Assembly: GCA_944372665.1 (NCBI GenBank) | Contig: CALVZV010000002.1 | Span: 17,297-81,296 of the forward strand | DNA: 64,000 nucleotides | Direction: 5' to 3' | Source: an uncultured Clostridia bacterium | GTDB lineage: Bacteria > Bacillota > Clostridia > Christensenellales > DTU072 | In this document: positions 1-11,600 of the stretch, one piece after another | Layout of the letters: each line of letters starts with the position of its first letter | Numbering within the stretch: position 1 is the stretch's first letter | Position numbers and translations under genes: made by a program | Notes under the pieces: generated by a model | Told to the model about the DNA's origin: nothing | What the model saw: only the letters and a program-made list of their open reading frames with translations | Databases searched by the model: none

Positions 1-408
1 GCGCATAAAGCGTATCGCGAAGCTTCGGTCGCAGTGAGCGACATGTTCGGCGAGGACGAAAAGATGCGTTACGATTCGGTTATGTCCGTGGTTTACACGT
101 CGCCCGAATTCGCCTCCGTGGGCGTTTCGGCGGAGAGCGCTTCGGTCAGGGCGTTTACCGTGCCCGCGTCGTATTCTCCGCGTTACGTGGCGGAGAGCGC
201 CGACAGGGACGGCTTTATCAAATTTATGATAGATACGGAAAAGGGCGTTTTGCGCGGCGCGCATCTGGCGCTGCCGTACGCGTCCGAGATAGTCGGCGCG
301 CTTGCCGCTTTCATCCATCTGGGCACGCCGGTGAAACAGATAAAAAAGCTGTGTTTTCCGCATCCCAGCGTTTCCGAGCTTATTTCTTACATACCTTATC
401 CCGATTGA
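1..408 (+). CDS. Pyridine nucleotide-disulfide oxidoreductase, C-terminal dimerisation domain (partial)
   Basis: The 5' end lies outside the window; 135 residues are visible. The protein shows the dimerisation domain of the dihydrolipoamide dehydrogenase/glutathione reductase family: an AHKAYRE helix, then SVVYTSPEFASVG (family: the PExAxVG strand), then the C-terminal HPSVSEL motif whose His-Pro pair supplies the active-site His/Glu dyad across the dimer in this family. The FAD and NAD domains are not visible, so the substrate cannot be decided; dihydrolipoamide dehydrogenase is the most likely member. The tail after HPSVSEL is short. A GTG and an ATG inside the fragment are not believable starts because homology continues upstream of them. 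Confidence 0.8.
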   Translation, partial: AHKAYREASVAVSDMFGEDEKMRYDSVMSVVYTSPEFASVGVSAESASVRAFTVPASYSPRYVAESADRDGFIKFMIDTEKGVLRGAHLALPYASEIVGALAAFIHLGTPVKQIKKLCFPHPSVSELISYIPYPD

Positions 409-497
409 ACCGGCGCCGCATTCGGCGCGGGCAAACGCTTTTAAGAGTGCACACTCCGAAATCATGCGGCATATATTGACGCATATTCGGAGGTTTC

Positions 498-2495
498 ATG
501 AAATATTTCGGCACAGACGGTATTCGCGGTAAAAGCGCGATGTTCACGTCGGATTTTCTGGAAAAAACGGCGCAGGCGGTCAAGGCTTTTTACGGCAGGA
601 TCAGCGTCGTTGTCGCACGCGATACGCGGACGAGCGGAAAGAAAATAGTTTCGGTTTTGTCAAAATACCTCGCATCGGCGGGGATAAACGTGCTGGACGC
701 CGGAATGCTGCCCACGCCGGCGCTGGCTTTTCTGACAAAAGCCAAAAAAGCAGAGATAGGCATAATGGTGTCGGCTTCGCATAATCCTCCCGAGTATAAC
801 GGACTTAAATTTTTCTCGGGAAAAGGCGCCAAGATCTCGACGGCTGAGGAAGAAGCTCTCGAAAAACTCATCGATACATCGGTTTTTCAGGCAGAGGAGG
901 GCGGTTCGTACAGGGAATATGCCGACGGGCTGGAAGACTACCTCGGATTCGTGCGCCGTTCGTTTTCACCCGATCTTAAAGGACTGAAGGTCGTTCTGGA
1001 CGGCGCGTCCGGGGCGGCAGGGAGCGCCGCGGTGGCGCTGTTCCGCGGTCTGGGGGCATCGGTCACGGCGCTCAACGCGGAAGGCGACGGCTCAAGGATC
1101 AACGTCGGCACTGGCGCGGCGCACCCCGAATACATTATCGGGGAATCGCTGAATTCGGACGCGGACATAGCTTTTTCCTACGACGGAGACGGCGACAGGG
1201 TGATAGCCGCCGTCAAAGGCGCGTGCATTGACGGCGACAATATGATGTATGCGGCGGCAAAATATTTTATGGAGAAAGGCAGACTGAGCCCTCCCGTGCT
1301 TGTCGGAACGGTGATGACGAATCTGGGCGCGGAAAAGGCACTGAACGCGCTTGGCATAAAACTTTTAAGGACGCCCGTGGGCGACAAATACGTGTCTATG
1401 CTGATGGAAGAGGGCGGCTATCCGATAGGCGGAGAAAGATCGGGACACATAATCTTTTCGGATTTCGCAGCTACCGGCGACGGCATACTGACATCGCTCA
1501 TAATCGCCGCCGTGGCAAAGGAAAAAAACGTCTCGGAGTATGCCGATTACGGCGAATATCCCACGGCGTCGGACGAGATCAAGACGGACGAACGCGGCAA
1601 ACGCGTGTTCGAATCCAGCCCCGAAATAGCGGCGTTTAAAGCCTTTCTGGAATCGGAAGGCAACGGCAGGATAATAGCGCGTCCCTCCGGCACCGAGCCC
1701 GTGATAAGGCTGACCGCGGAGGATCCGGACATGTCCGTCGCCAGAAGATCAGTCAGACGTTTAAAAGCGTACGCGTCCAAAATCATCGAACTTGAGTCTG
1801 AAGTAAAGGCTACCGAAAACGAATATAAGGTGACCCGAAATTTCAAAACAAGCGATAAGAAACTGAAAGAAGCGGAGGAGGCGGGCGCCGTGGTGCTGTC
1901 GCCCGAAACGACGTTCATAGCCGATTCGGTCAAGCTGGGCAAAGGCGCTACGGTCTATCCCATGAACGTATTGACGGGCAATACCGCGATAGGCGAAAAC
2001 AGCGTCATTTATCCGTTCTGCGAGCTTAACGACACCGTCGTCGGAGAGGGGTGCGAGGTGCGTTCGACTTTTGCGACCAAGGCTGTGATAGGCGCACGTA
2101 CGTCGGTAGGACCCTTCGCGTGCCTGAGGGCGGGAGCGCATATAGGCGCCGGCTGCAGGATAGGCGACTTCGTGGAGGTCAAAAACTCCGTGTTGGGCGA
2201 CGGCGTAAAAGCCGCGCATCTGACCTATATCGGCGACGCGGACGTCGGCGGGGGCACCAACGTCGGGTGCGGCACGGTATTTGCCAATTACGACGGCGTC
2301 GGGAAAAGACGTTCCAGGGTGGGGGAAGGCGTTTTTATAGGCTGCAATTCCAATTTGATAGCGCCCGTGGACGTGGGCGACGGCGCGTATATAGCCGGCG
2401 GCAGCACGGTCACGGACGACGTGCCCGAGGACGCGCTGTGTATCGCCAGAGCGCGTCAGTGCGTCAAAAAGGATTGGCGCAGAAAGCCCGAATAA
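498..2495 (+). CDS. glmM: Phosphoglucosamine mutase fused to GlmU acetyltransferase domain
   Basis: This 665-residue protein joins two successive steps of UDP-GlcNAc synthesis. Residues 1-425 are GlmM: N-terminal GTDGIRG, phospho-serine loop SASHNP with the catalytic Ser at 94, metal loop DGDGDR (229-234), sugar loop GGERSGH (311-317) and phosphate loop RPSGTEP (395-401). A charged helical linker (about 408-460) leads to a left-handed beta-helix matching the C-terminal half of GlmU (about 460-665), including KAAHLTYIGD with the catalytic His at 574, a NYDG turn and a terminal WRR. The uridyltransferase half of GlmU is absent, so the fusion should convert GlcN-6-P to GlcN-1-P to GlcNAc-1-P and needs a separate UTP-dependent enzyme. 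The start has an upstream GGAGG. The frame is uninterrupted, so this is a true fusion, not a readthrough artefact. Confidence 0.93.
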   Translation: MKYFGTDGIRGKSAMFTSDFLEKTAQAVKAFYGRISVVVARDTRTSGKKIVSVLSKYLASAGINVLDAGMLPTPALAFLTKAKKAEIGIMVSASHNPPEYNGLKFFSGKGAKISTAEEEALEKLIDTSVFQAEEGGSYREYADGLEDYLGFVRRSFSPDLKGLKVVLDGASGAAGSAAVALFRGLGASVTALNAEGDGSRINVGTGAAHPEYIIGESLNSDADIAFSYDGDGDRVIAAVKGACIDGDNMMYAAAKYFMEKGRLSPPVLVGTVMTNLGAEKALNALGIKLLRTPVGDKYVSMLMEEGGYPIGGERSGHIIFSDFAATGDGILTSLIIAAVAKEKNVSEYADYGEYPTASDEIKTDERGKRVFESSPEIAAFKAFLESEGNGRIIARPSGTEPVIRLTAEDPDMSVARRSVRRLKAYASKIIELESEVKATENEYKVTRNFKTSDKKLKEAEEAGAVVLSPETTFIADSVKLGKGATVYPMNVLTGNTAIGENSVIYPFCELNDTVVGEGCEVRSTFATKAVIGARTSVGPFACLRAGAHIGAGCRIGDFVEVKNSVLGDGVKAAHLTYIGDADVGGGTNVGCGTVFANYDGVGKRRSRVGEGVFIGCNSNLIAPVDVGDGAYIAGGSTVTDDVPEDALCIARARQCVKKDWRRKPE

Positions 2496-2542
2496 GCGGT
2501 CGCGCGCGCCGCGCGGCGGTAAAAGTAAAGCAAAAGATATCG

Positions 2543-2568
2543 GAAGCGCTTGCGGGGCGCTTCTTTAT
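2543..2568 (+). terminator. Intrinsic terminator after glmM-glmU fusion
   Basis: A 7-bp perfect stem (GAAGCGC/GCGCTTC) with a 7-nt loop is followed by a T-rich run (TTTATTA). It lies 48 bases after the fusion gene stop. Confidence 0.7.
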
Positions 2569-2578
2569 TATATATAAT
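2550..2578 (+). promoter_or_regulatory. Sigma-A-like promoter of the giant surface protein gene
   Basis: TTGCGG (2550-2555), a 17-bp spacer and a perfect TATAAT (2573-2578) precede the giant gene. The -35 box sits in the loop of the preceding terminator hairpin, so the terminator of one gene and the promoter of the next overlap. A GGAG ribosome binding site follows at 2621-2624. Confidence 0.5.
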
Positions 2579-2634
2579 CTATCTATAAACGCGACGCGCG
2601 TATTATTGTCGCGGAAAAAAGGAGTTCGACTCTT

Positions 2635-5600
2635 ATGGCACGTTACAGGATCCCCGGAAAACATTACACGAAAAGGAGCATTTTAGGCATAACTTTACTG
2701 GTTGTAGCCGTTGCCGCGCTGGTAGCCGCGTGCGTAGCCGCCGCGGTGTTGCCGACGATGGTGGAAGGTCACGAGGGATCCGATCTTGCTGCGGGCACTT
2801 ATGTCCGTCCCACCGTGCAGGCCATAGTAGTCGAAAACGAAGGCAGGATCAGCATCAACGCCGACCTGACCCAGGTGTTTGCGACCGTCCAGTACAGCGA
2901 CGGGACCTCGGAACAGGTCGCTCTCTCCGAAATGATAGTCGAAGGTCTGGATCTGAGTCAGGTTCAGAAGCTGGACAACGTGATTTTGGATTACGGCGGT
3001 TTCAAGCAGACGGTAAGCTACGAAGTCGTGCCGACGACTCTGACGGTAACGTATCTTGCGTCTTACGGCGGCAGGATCGAAGGCGACAGCGAACAGTCGG
3101 TTGTCGCGGGCGGCGACGCCACCACGGTGAACGCCGTGCCTGCGGAAGGATATAAGTTCCTCAGGTGGAGCGACGGATATCCTTACGCGTCCAGGCGTGA
3201 CAAGGAGATCAGCCGCACCATGACCATCACCGCCGTGTTCACCAAACAGACCTTTACCGTCATTTTCTATTATCCCGACGGCACGACCGCCAGGGAAGAA
3301 ACGGTGTTTTACGGCTCTCAGCCCACGAATGTCCCCAGAGCCGACGAAAGCAATATGCAGCTTTACGGATACAAATTCACAGGCTGGGACACCAACTACA
3401 CAAACGTGACGGAGGACCTCAACATCAGACCGATCATGGTCAAGGACGCCGTCGATCTGGAGGTCGAATTCACCTCGGACGGCAGCGGTCCGCTGGGCTA
3501 CATAGAGGATCTGGAACCGTATTATCCCAAAGGACAGCAGTCGGTCCTGCGCGTCAGGGCTAACGACAGCAGGATATTTACGGGCTGGGAAATCCTCAAT
3601 TTCGACGGCGAGTGGGTCGAGGTGGCTCCCGAAGGAGTCAGCCAGCAGATAGAGCTTGCCGACGGAAGTTTCGTTATGTTCACCTCTGCCAGGACGGGGA
3701 CAAGCGAGGAGTACACGCTGTCGTTTACATTGCCCTCCGATTCGTATTCGACCACGGCGGGCATCATCTATTCCATGAAGATGCGCGCGGACTTTGTCTA
3801 CAAGGAGAGCGTTATTTCCTTTGCCAGCAACGGCGCGCCCGTTTCGAATCTTCCTTCGGTGATACTTCAGTACGGCGATCCCATCGGCGGAGTATTCGAC
3901 GTCGAGGATCTGTCGGTGATAGCTCTCGGAGGATTTACTTTCGGCGGCTGGTACTACGAGACCGAGCCCGACGGCACGCCCGTCGTGCTGACCAACGACG
4001 CGATAATAGAACGAGACGTCACTTTGACTGCGCACTGGATCAGGAACGTATATACCGTCGTGTTCAAACTCGACGGGGTGGAAAACTTCAACGACTTTAC
4101 GACTTTGCCGGGATATGACGCGGAAGCGGGCGGAATAGTGCTCACGGCGGAATATCAGACCGCCGTGGCGGGCGCGCTGACGGGAGAATTCCCCGCAGTG
4201 ACGCCCGAAAAGACCGACTATGTGTTCGACGGCTGGTTCGTGTCGGATATGGGCGAAGCCACTTCCGTAGCGGTGACGCGTGAATATACGGTATCCGGAA
4301 ACGTGGACGTCATACCCGTTTTCAGCGTCATAACCAAGGACTTTTCCGTGTCGCTGAAGGGCGCGGGCGCCGTGTACGTGATAAGTGACGCCGGGATGGC
4401 GACGTCACCCGTTCAGGGCGTTGTCAAGGTCCCCGTCAACGAGGATTTCAGATACGCCGTCGTGCCCTCCGCGGGCTATATCGTAACTTCCGTACGGCTT
4501 AACGGCGAAGTGGTTGCCGAAGGCGACGTTCAGCTTTCCGACAACAGATACGTCGGCACCATCGAAGTCAATACGATAGTGACGGCTTCTCAGCTTAAAC
4601 TGGAAGTCGATTTCGAACTGGTTTCGTATTCGGTGAACGTGGCTAACGGCTCCACGGGTCTGGCTGGAACCGTCGAGTATTACGTTTCGGGCACGTCGGG
4701 AGACGGCAGCTGGACGACGAACGCTTCTTCGGCGTTTACCGTGTCCGTACCTTCGGGCGGCAGTCTGGTGATGCGTATAACCGCGCCCGAAGGCAATTTC
4801 GTTTCTTCGCTGAGCGTCAACGCTCTTGCCGAAGCGCTGCCCGCCGACGCGGAGACTTACACTTTCACCGTTGCCGACGTGATAGCCAATACCTCGGTGG
4901 AAATAGGCTACCGCGGACTTTATTATACCGTGACGCTGCCCGAGAGCGTGGAAAACGCCGCCATAGAAGGGCCGACGGAAACGTCTTTCCAGAAAGGCAC
5001 CGACCCCGGCAACTATATCGTTACGGCGGATACGGGATATTATATTTCGGCGATCAGGGTCAACGGCACGGTTCTCGATCCGTACGTTTATTTCTCCTCC
5101 CAGATCAGCGGCGGTTGCCACATAGTCGGATTCCGCGTCAACGACGAGGAAGTTTCCGAATATTTCGGTTCGGGCGATTACCGTATCACCAGAGTCGAAT
5201 TTTATATAGACTCCATTTCCAGGAACACCGAGATAGAAATAGAAACCGCGCAGCTTTATTACCGCATCAATACCAGCTATTACGGCGGAGAAGGCAGCGT
5301 TACCGAGAGTTTCGTAGTCGGATACGGCGACATAGCCGAAGTGGTCGCAAAGACCGACAACACCTATTCCGTGGCTTCGGTGGAGGTCAACGGCGAGGTG
5401 GAAAACTATCCGCCCAGACTCAACAGCGTCACTTATACCACCCCCGAAGTCAAACGCGATTATTACATAGTGTTCAGCTTCATCAGGGCGCTGCAGACCG
5501 TCACGTTCACCACCAACGATACCGACATGAAGCTCAGCTATAACGGTTCTGACGTGTTCGTCGGCGCCATGACGTCTGTGGCGGACATTCCGCGCGGGTC

Positions 5601-8600
5601 CTCGCCCGTTTTCGTGGTCACCGCGCCCGAGGACGCCACACTCGATTCGATCACCGTCTATACCGCCGCCGGGACTTCGTATCCCGAGGTGATAGGCTAC
5701 GGCGTGACTTCGCATACGATGACGTTCGACGCCATAGAATCCGATTATACCGTCGAAATAGCGTTCAGCGAGGTTTCGTATTACGTTACCGCCGTCGTTG
5801 AGGACGGCAACAATTCTGCGGTCACTTTGTTCGGCAGCACCGTCATGGGCGACGAGCTGCTGCAGGAAACCGCTCCTTACCGTGCAGCATATAACGGCAG
5901 CGCCACGATCAACATCAATATAGTTGCGACCAGGACGCTGACCATAGACGACGTTTCGGTCGTGAACGTCTCCGGCGGCGACTATTATTATGTGGCGTCG
6001 TCCACCGGTATTTCAGGCGCCGATTACGGCGCGTACACGCTGGAGAACGTCTCCGGCGGCGTCATCACGGTCAGCGTGTACGGTATACGTTCCGACGTCA
6101 GGGTATTCCTCAACTTCCGTGACAATAACGCCTCGGACGGCACGGTCAAATTCGGGTCGATGGGTTCCGGCGCGTTAAGCGCTTCCGGCGGCGGCGCCGA
6201 ACTCACAAGCGGCAGCGCGCTGGCAGTCGGCACCGAAATCCGATTCGAAGCAGAAGCTTATGCCGGCGCGGTGCTGGAAGGCTATTTGGTCAACGGACAG
6301 TTCACGCAGGCGTCCGAAACTTTGGACTACACGGTCGGCGAAGGTCTTAACAGCGTTTATGCGCTGTTCGGAGAAGTGCGCCGTTATATCAACGTCAATC
6401 TGTCTTCCGGCTCCGGCACCGTCAATTCCGACGCGGTCTACGTATCCGACGGAGAGGGCTTCAGCGTCCGCTTTATCCCTGCCGCAGGATATTCGTTGGG
6501 TAGTTTCTATGTGTCTTACGGCTCTACTTCCAGACGCGATCCCGGCACCACCGAAATAGAAACTTATCCCGGCGGCGTGGTCCAGTGGAACTTCCCCGCC
6601 GGCACGGTATACGACGGCGACGTCACCGTACACGCCGCGTTCACGACAAACAACTATACGCTTTCCATATCGTATTCTTCCGGCGGCACCGTCGGCGGCA
6701 GCGAACAGGGCAGCAACTACGTTTATTCCAGCGCCGTGTCGATGAATATAGAAGCCAACCCCGGCTACTATATCAGCTCCGTCACCGTCGGCGGACTTTC
6801 GTATGCTCCGTCGCAGCTGTCCGGCGCGCAGCTTGACAGCTCTACCAACTGCTTTGTTTCGGGTACGCTCAATTTTAAGATCACCGGCGACACGCTGGTC
6901 AGGATAGAGTTCTCGCCCAACGCTTACACCCTGATAATTTCGGATACGCTGGGCGGCGTGACCTACGTAATGACCGACGCCGAGAACGGCTCGGGCTACG
7001 AGAACACCGACTCCGTCACGTTCGGTGCGGAGGAGAATCTGCGCCTCAGACTTAACGCGGAAGAAGGATATCACATCGCCGAAATCATCGTGAACGGCGT
7101 TAGTATCTGGGATTGGCAGATAAGCGGCGTTGACGAGAACGAGATGACCGAAATATATTACGACCTCGGCAGACGCAGCAGCTCCCTGAGCGTCCGCGTC
7201 GTATACGAGATCAACAAATACTACATCGACGTCAACGGGTTCAACTCCAGCCCCAACTTCGCTTCGCGAGACACCGATCCCTCAACTTACGGTACTGTTA
7301 GCGTGACGGGCTACGTTTCCGACGCCGACGGCATCTATACCGGCATATCTCACGGCAGCGATATAAGAGTGGTCGTCACTCCCAGAAGCACGCGCGGATA
7401 TTACGTCGAAAGCGTGGTCATATATTACGTCGAACCGGGCGGCAAAGAGGGTATAATAACGCTTTCGCGCGAACAGATGCCCGTAACCGGCGGCGCCTAT
7501 CTGATAGAGAATGTTTCATTCGACATAACCTCCCTTAGCGTAGAATTCAAGCGATATCAGTACAGTTTCGACATTTCCGAATCCGATATCAATATCAACC
7601 TCGAATACCAGCCTTCCGGACTGTATGCGTTCAACGGCGCGGTGACGGTGACTTTCTATAATCCTTATGACCGCAACGCCGAAGTAATCATCGAAAACGG
7701 TATGTACGAGTACGGTCTGAACTATACTCTGACCGCCGATCCCGGAGCGGGATACGAAAGGACGGGTCTCATAATCAACGGCGAGGATCGCATGTCCTCG
7801 GTACGCAACAATGCGGTCTCCGGCGCGGTGACCTCAAACGTAGTGGCAAAAGCCGCGTTCGAGATCAAGCGTCATACGGTGGCTTTTGCCCTTCAGACGA
7901 CCGGCGGAGCCATGGGCAGCATAATGCTGGAAGGCGATATGGATGACGGAAGCGTCTTCGTTTGGGCTCCCGAATATGCATTAAGCGGAGTCTATGTTCT
8001 CAATTCGGGTATTATCTGGGCTGAGTACGACGGCAAGGAGACCGCCTTGACAGTGACCTACGGCACATCGCTCAGGTTTATCGCCACTCCCGATTTCGAC
8101 AGCAGCGGAAGCATTATCGAATCGTTTTCGATATTCACCGATTCGGCTTTGCAGCGGGTCACCGTCGAGGACGCCACCCTCGCCAAGAGCGAAACGCATG
8201 CGATCGCGGGCGAGACCTATGCCGTGGCGTCGTTTGCGGTAAAGTCGTATTACTTTACGGTGATTTCCGCAGAAGGAGGCAACCCGTCGGTGTCTTCCGC
8301 AACGGTGAAGTGGGGAGAAAACTTCAAATTCGGATACGAGCTGTATACGGGTTATGAAGTGGACGGCTATCACGAGGACGACGTATTCATCGTATCCGTG
8401 GACGGCACAGTGCTGCCGACCAACGAACTGAACGCGATACGCGCGGAGTTGTTCGCGGAAGGCGAAAAGCGCACCTATACTTTCGAAAACGTCAGGGCGG
8501 ACTATGTAATAACCATTTCTCCCGCGCGCAGAAAATACAGCGCGACCTTTACCGGCGGATACGCCCAAAGGCATTCCGACACCGTTTTTGCTGTCGCCGA

Positions 8601-11600
8601 GCTTTCCATAAGCGGCGGCAGATCGTTCAGTTCCCTCGATCTGGGCACCGGCTTGCCTCCCGAGGCATGGAAACCTTCCGGCGGCATCGGAGCCGATTAC
8701 GACGGCATGCGCTTCAACGACAGGGTCACCGTAAAGCTTACTCCCGCCGAGGGATACAATCTCGTTGCCGCCACGGTAATAATGGGAGAAGCCGTATATA
8801 CCGTAGAGGACTTCGTTTACGGCAACGGTTATTACACGCTGACGATAGACGCGGTCAAGGCTAATTTCGAAGTCAACGTGAAATACGAACTCAGGACCTA
8901 CGAAGTGGCGTTCGCGTCGGCTTCCGGCGGTACCGTGGACGGCATAGAGTTTGTTGAAGGCGGCGGCAATTGGGTATCGGGCGAGAAGATAGGGCACCAC
9001 TCCGTGATACGTATAGGGTTTACCGCGTATACGGGATATTATCTGTCCTCGCTCGCCATCAACGGTATATCCTACACGATAGGCTATAATAAGGGTGCGT
9101 ATCAATATAACGTGATCCCGACCAAGACCAACGACGGCATCTATGTTTATACGGCTACGTTCACCGTAAACGACGCTTTCGTCAATGCCATGCCGGTCAT
9201 TTCCATAGAGGCAGGTTTTTCGCCGCAGGCGTTTGCGCTGAGCCTGGTGATCAACCGCAAAGAGTTTGCCAACGGTTCCGGGGACGCTTCGATCAGGGTC
9301 TCTTCGGAATACGGTTCGGTCGAATACAATACAAAGGGCGGCACGCCTATACTCCATTCGTTCACGACGGGCTACGAGATCAAATCGCTGACGCTTTACA
9401 ACAACGCCAACTGGAGCGTGGACGTGTCCGGCGCCAGCAGAATTGGCACTCTGACGGGCGTGGCATACGGCGCAATGACGGGTAAAAACCAGTACGAAAA
9501 GCGTCCCGACGCGGATTACAACAATCTTGATCTGACGATGTATCTGGATATTTCGTTGGATTTCGGCGGCAAAGCGCTGTTCTCGTACCTGGATATTCAC
9601 GATCCCGACCTGTCCACGCTGTATATGGTGTATGAGACGGAGCTTAGCAAATACAGCGTCAATTTCGTCGACAACAGTCTGGCATACATGGTGGCGGACG
9701 GCACGGAATACAAGTTTACGTCCGAGGGCTCCGCTAACGGCTCATATTTCGTTAACGGCGTCAGCGTCGCTACCTATTCGATATCCTTCAGCGACGATTC
9801 GACTTCGCTTACGGGACACACTCACGGCTCCTTAGCGACTTTCAATGTACAGCTTTCGGACGCGGTCAATTACGTGTTCGAAGGTTTCCAGGAGTACCGT
9901 AACGGTACTTGGTCGTACGTCAGAAACGGAATAAACGGCATAACGGTCGCGGCAAACGGTCTGGAAATGAGATATACCATGACCTCCACGCGCACGTTCC
10001 GCGCGGTATTCTATCATATTTATACCGTGACGGTGGAAATTATGCCGAATTACAAATATATTTCAGGCAATTTCTCGTCCGCGAACCCGGACAGCATGGT
10101 GTATCAGATCTACGCTTCGATAACGGCTTTGGCAAACTATGACGCTCAGGGCAATCCCGACAGGATACTGCCCGACATCGCAGCCAACAAGGACGGCGTG
10201 ATAACCGAAACGCTAGAGAACGGCGGCGCCAGGGGCGGAGCCGCGGTCTTCCGCATCAGAAGCGGAGCGGTGTTCACTCCGTTCGGAGCGGATACCGTTT
10301 CAAGCGTCAACCGCGCCAACATAGCTTTCTATACGACGCGTCTTTTCAACACGCTGCCGATACAGACCCTGAACGTCGTTTCGGATACTACGCTTTATGC
10401 GGGAGATCCGTCCATGGCGGTATATCTGAGCTTCCTGTCAGAAACCTACGGCGCTTCCAACTCCAACGCGGGCGGTAGCCTGAACGTGTCGCTCAGCTCC
10501 AACTCTTACCGCGTGTCCGCAGGCAGTGCGGTTACAATAGCGATAACTCCAAATTCGGGATACCGTATAGAGTCAGTAGGGTACCTGTTGGATACCGGAA
10601 CGCCTGATTCCAACGGCAACAGGCGTTTTACCACGACGTATAAAACCTTTACTCCCGGCACGGGAGAGGAGAACTTCGCCTTGAGTGCTGCGGAAGCAAA
10701 CGGCGTCGTCAGACTGAACGTGACCGTCACCGAAAACATGATCATTAAGATCAGGTACGTCAAGCAGGTGACAGTCGTGAGGACGGTGGCGCTGTTCGAA
10801 AACAAGACCGTCAAACCCGGATTCGCTACCGCGAGCGTATTCGAGGACAACACCTGGGTAGACAACACAAGGGTATTCGATTACGGCACGCAGGTCAACT
10901 TTAAAGTCGTGGAAGGTCTTGCCAACGCCGCCAACGTAAACGTGGGGTACGATACGCGTTACCGTTTTATGGGATATATGATAAACGGCGTTATGCAGTA
11001 CAACGACCTTACGCGCGGCTATCCAGGCTCAGCCGAAAGCAGTTTCGTACTGGACGATCTGGGCGGCAAACTCAACGGCGCCACGATAACCAACGTAAGC
11101 ACTTCCGGTGGCACGGAATTCAGACTGGAAGTCGTGGCGGTTTACCAACCGGTATATACGATAGTCGCGGAGAATATCTACCGATATCAGGACGACAGCG
11201 GCGAATGGCGTTATGAACCCGCCGGCGAAATAGTCGCTACCACTACGCTTTACAATTCGGAGCGTCCGCAGTACTATTCCAGTTCCACGCGCGTGGAGAG
11301 CTATCTCGGCGGCGATCCCACCAAACAGACCATCCAGGTCATGGAACAGCTGAACGGGATCACCGGTGCGGCATATAACACGTGGAGCGACAATACGATC
11401 ACGCTTGAGTGGTCGGGGACCGGCAAGGAGGAAGGCTTCGAGCTGGTGGGCTGGCAGTATTGGTACTACCGCGGCGAGCAGTACGGCGGATGGAACTGGG
11501 GGCTTATTCCCGACGCGACGGGCAGCACGTACAACGCTGCCAAGAACAATTATACCTTCCCGGTTTCCGCGCTTTACGACGAATCGTATCTGAGGATGGT

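Noticed and set aside
411-430. GC-rich hairpin (GCGCCG/CGGCGC) after the first gene
   Set aside because: The stem is only 6 bp, without a T run, so it was not called a terminator.
2611-2640. tRNA T-arm-like string GGAGTTCGACTC
   Set aside because: No cloverleaf can be built around it; the bases serve as the ribosome binding site of the giant gene.
2635-2760. Possible lipobox VAAC at the N terminus of the giant protein
   Set aside because: The hydrophobic helix continues without a break past the Cys (VAAAVL), which does not fit a cleaved lipoprotein signal; a membrane anchor is more likely.
7981-9600. Long minus-strand open frames opposite the giant gene (this one 539 residues, others at 2695-4035, 4405-5715, 13792-15063)
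   Set aside because: They mirror high-GC coding bias of the plus-strand gene, have unnatural composition rich in Arg, His, Val and Gly, and no recognisable domain or ribosome binding site.
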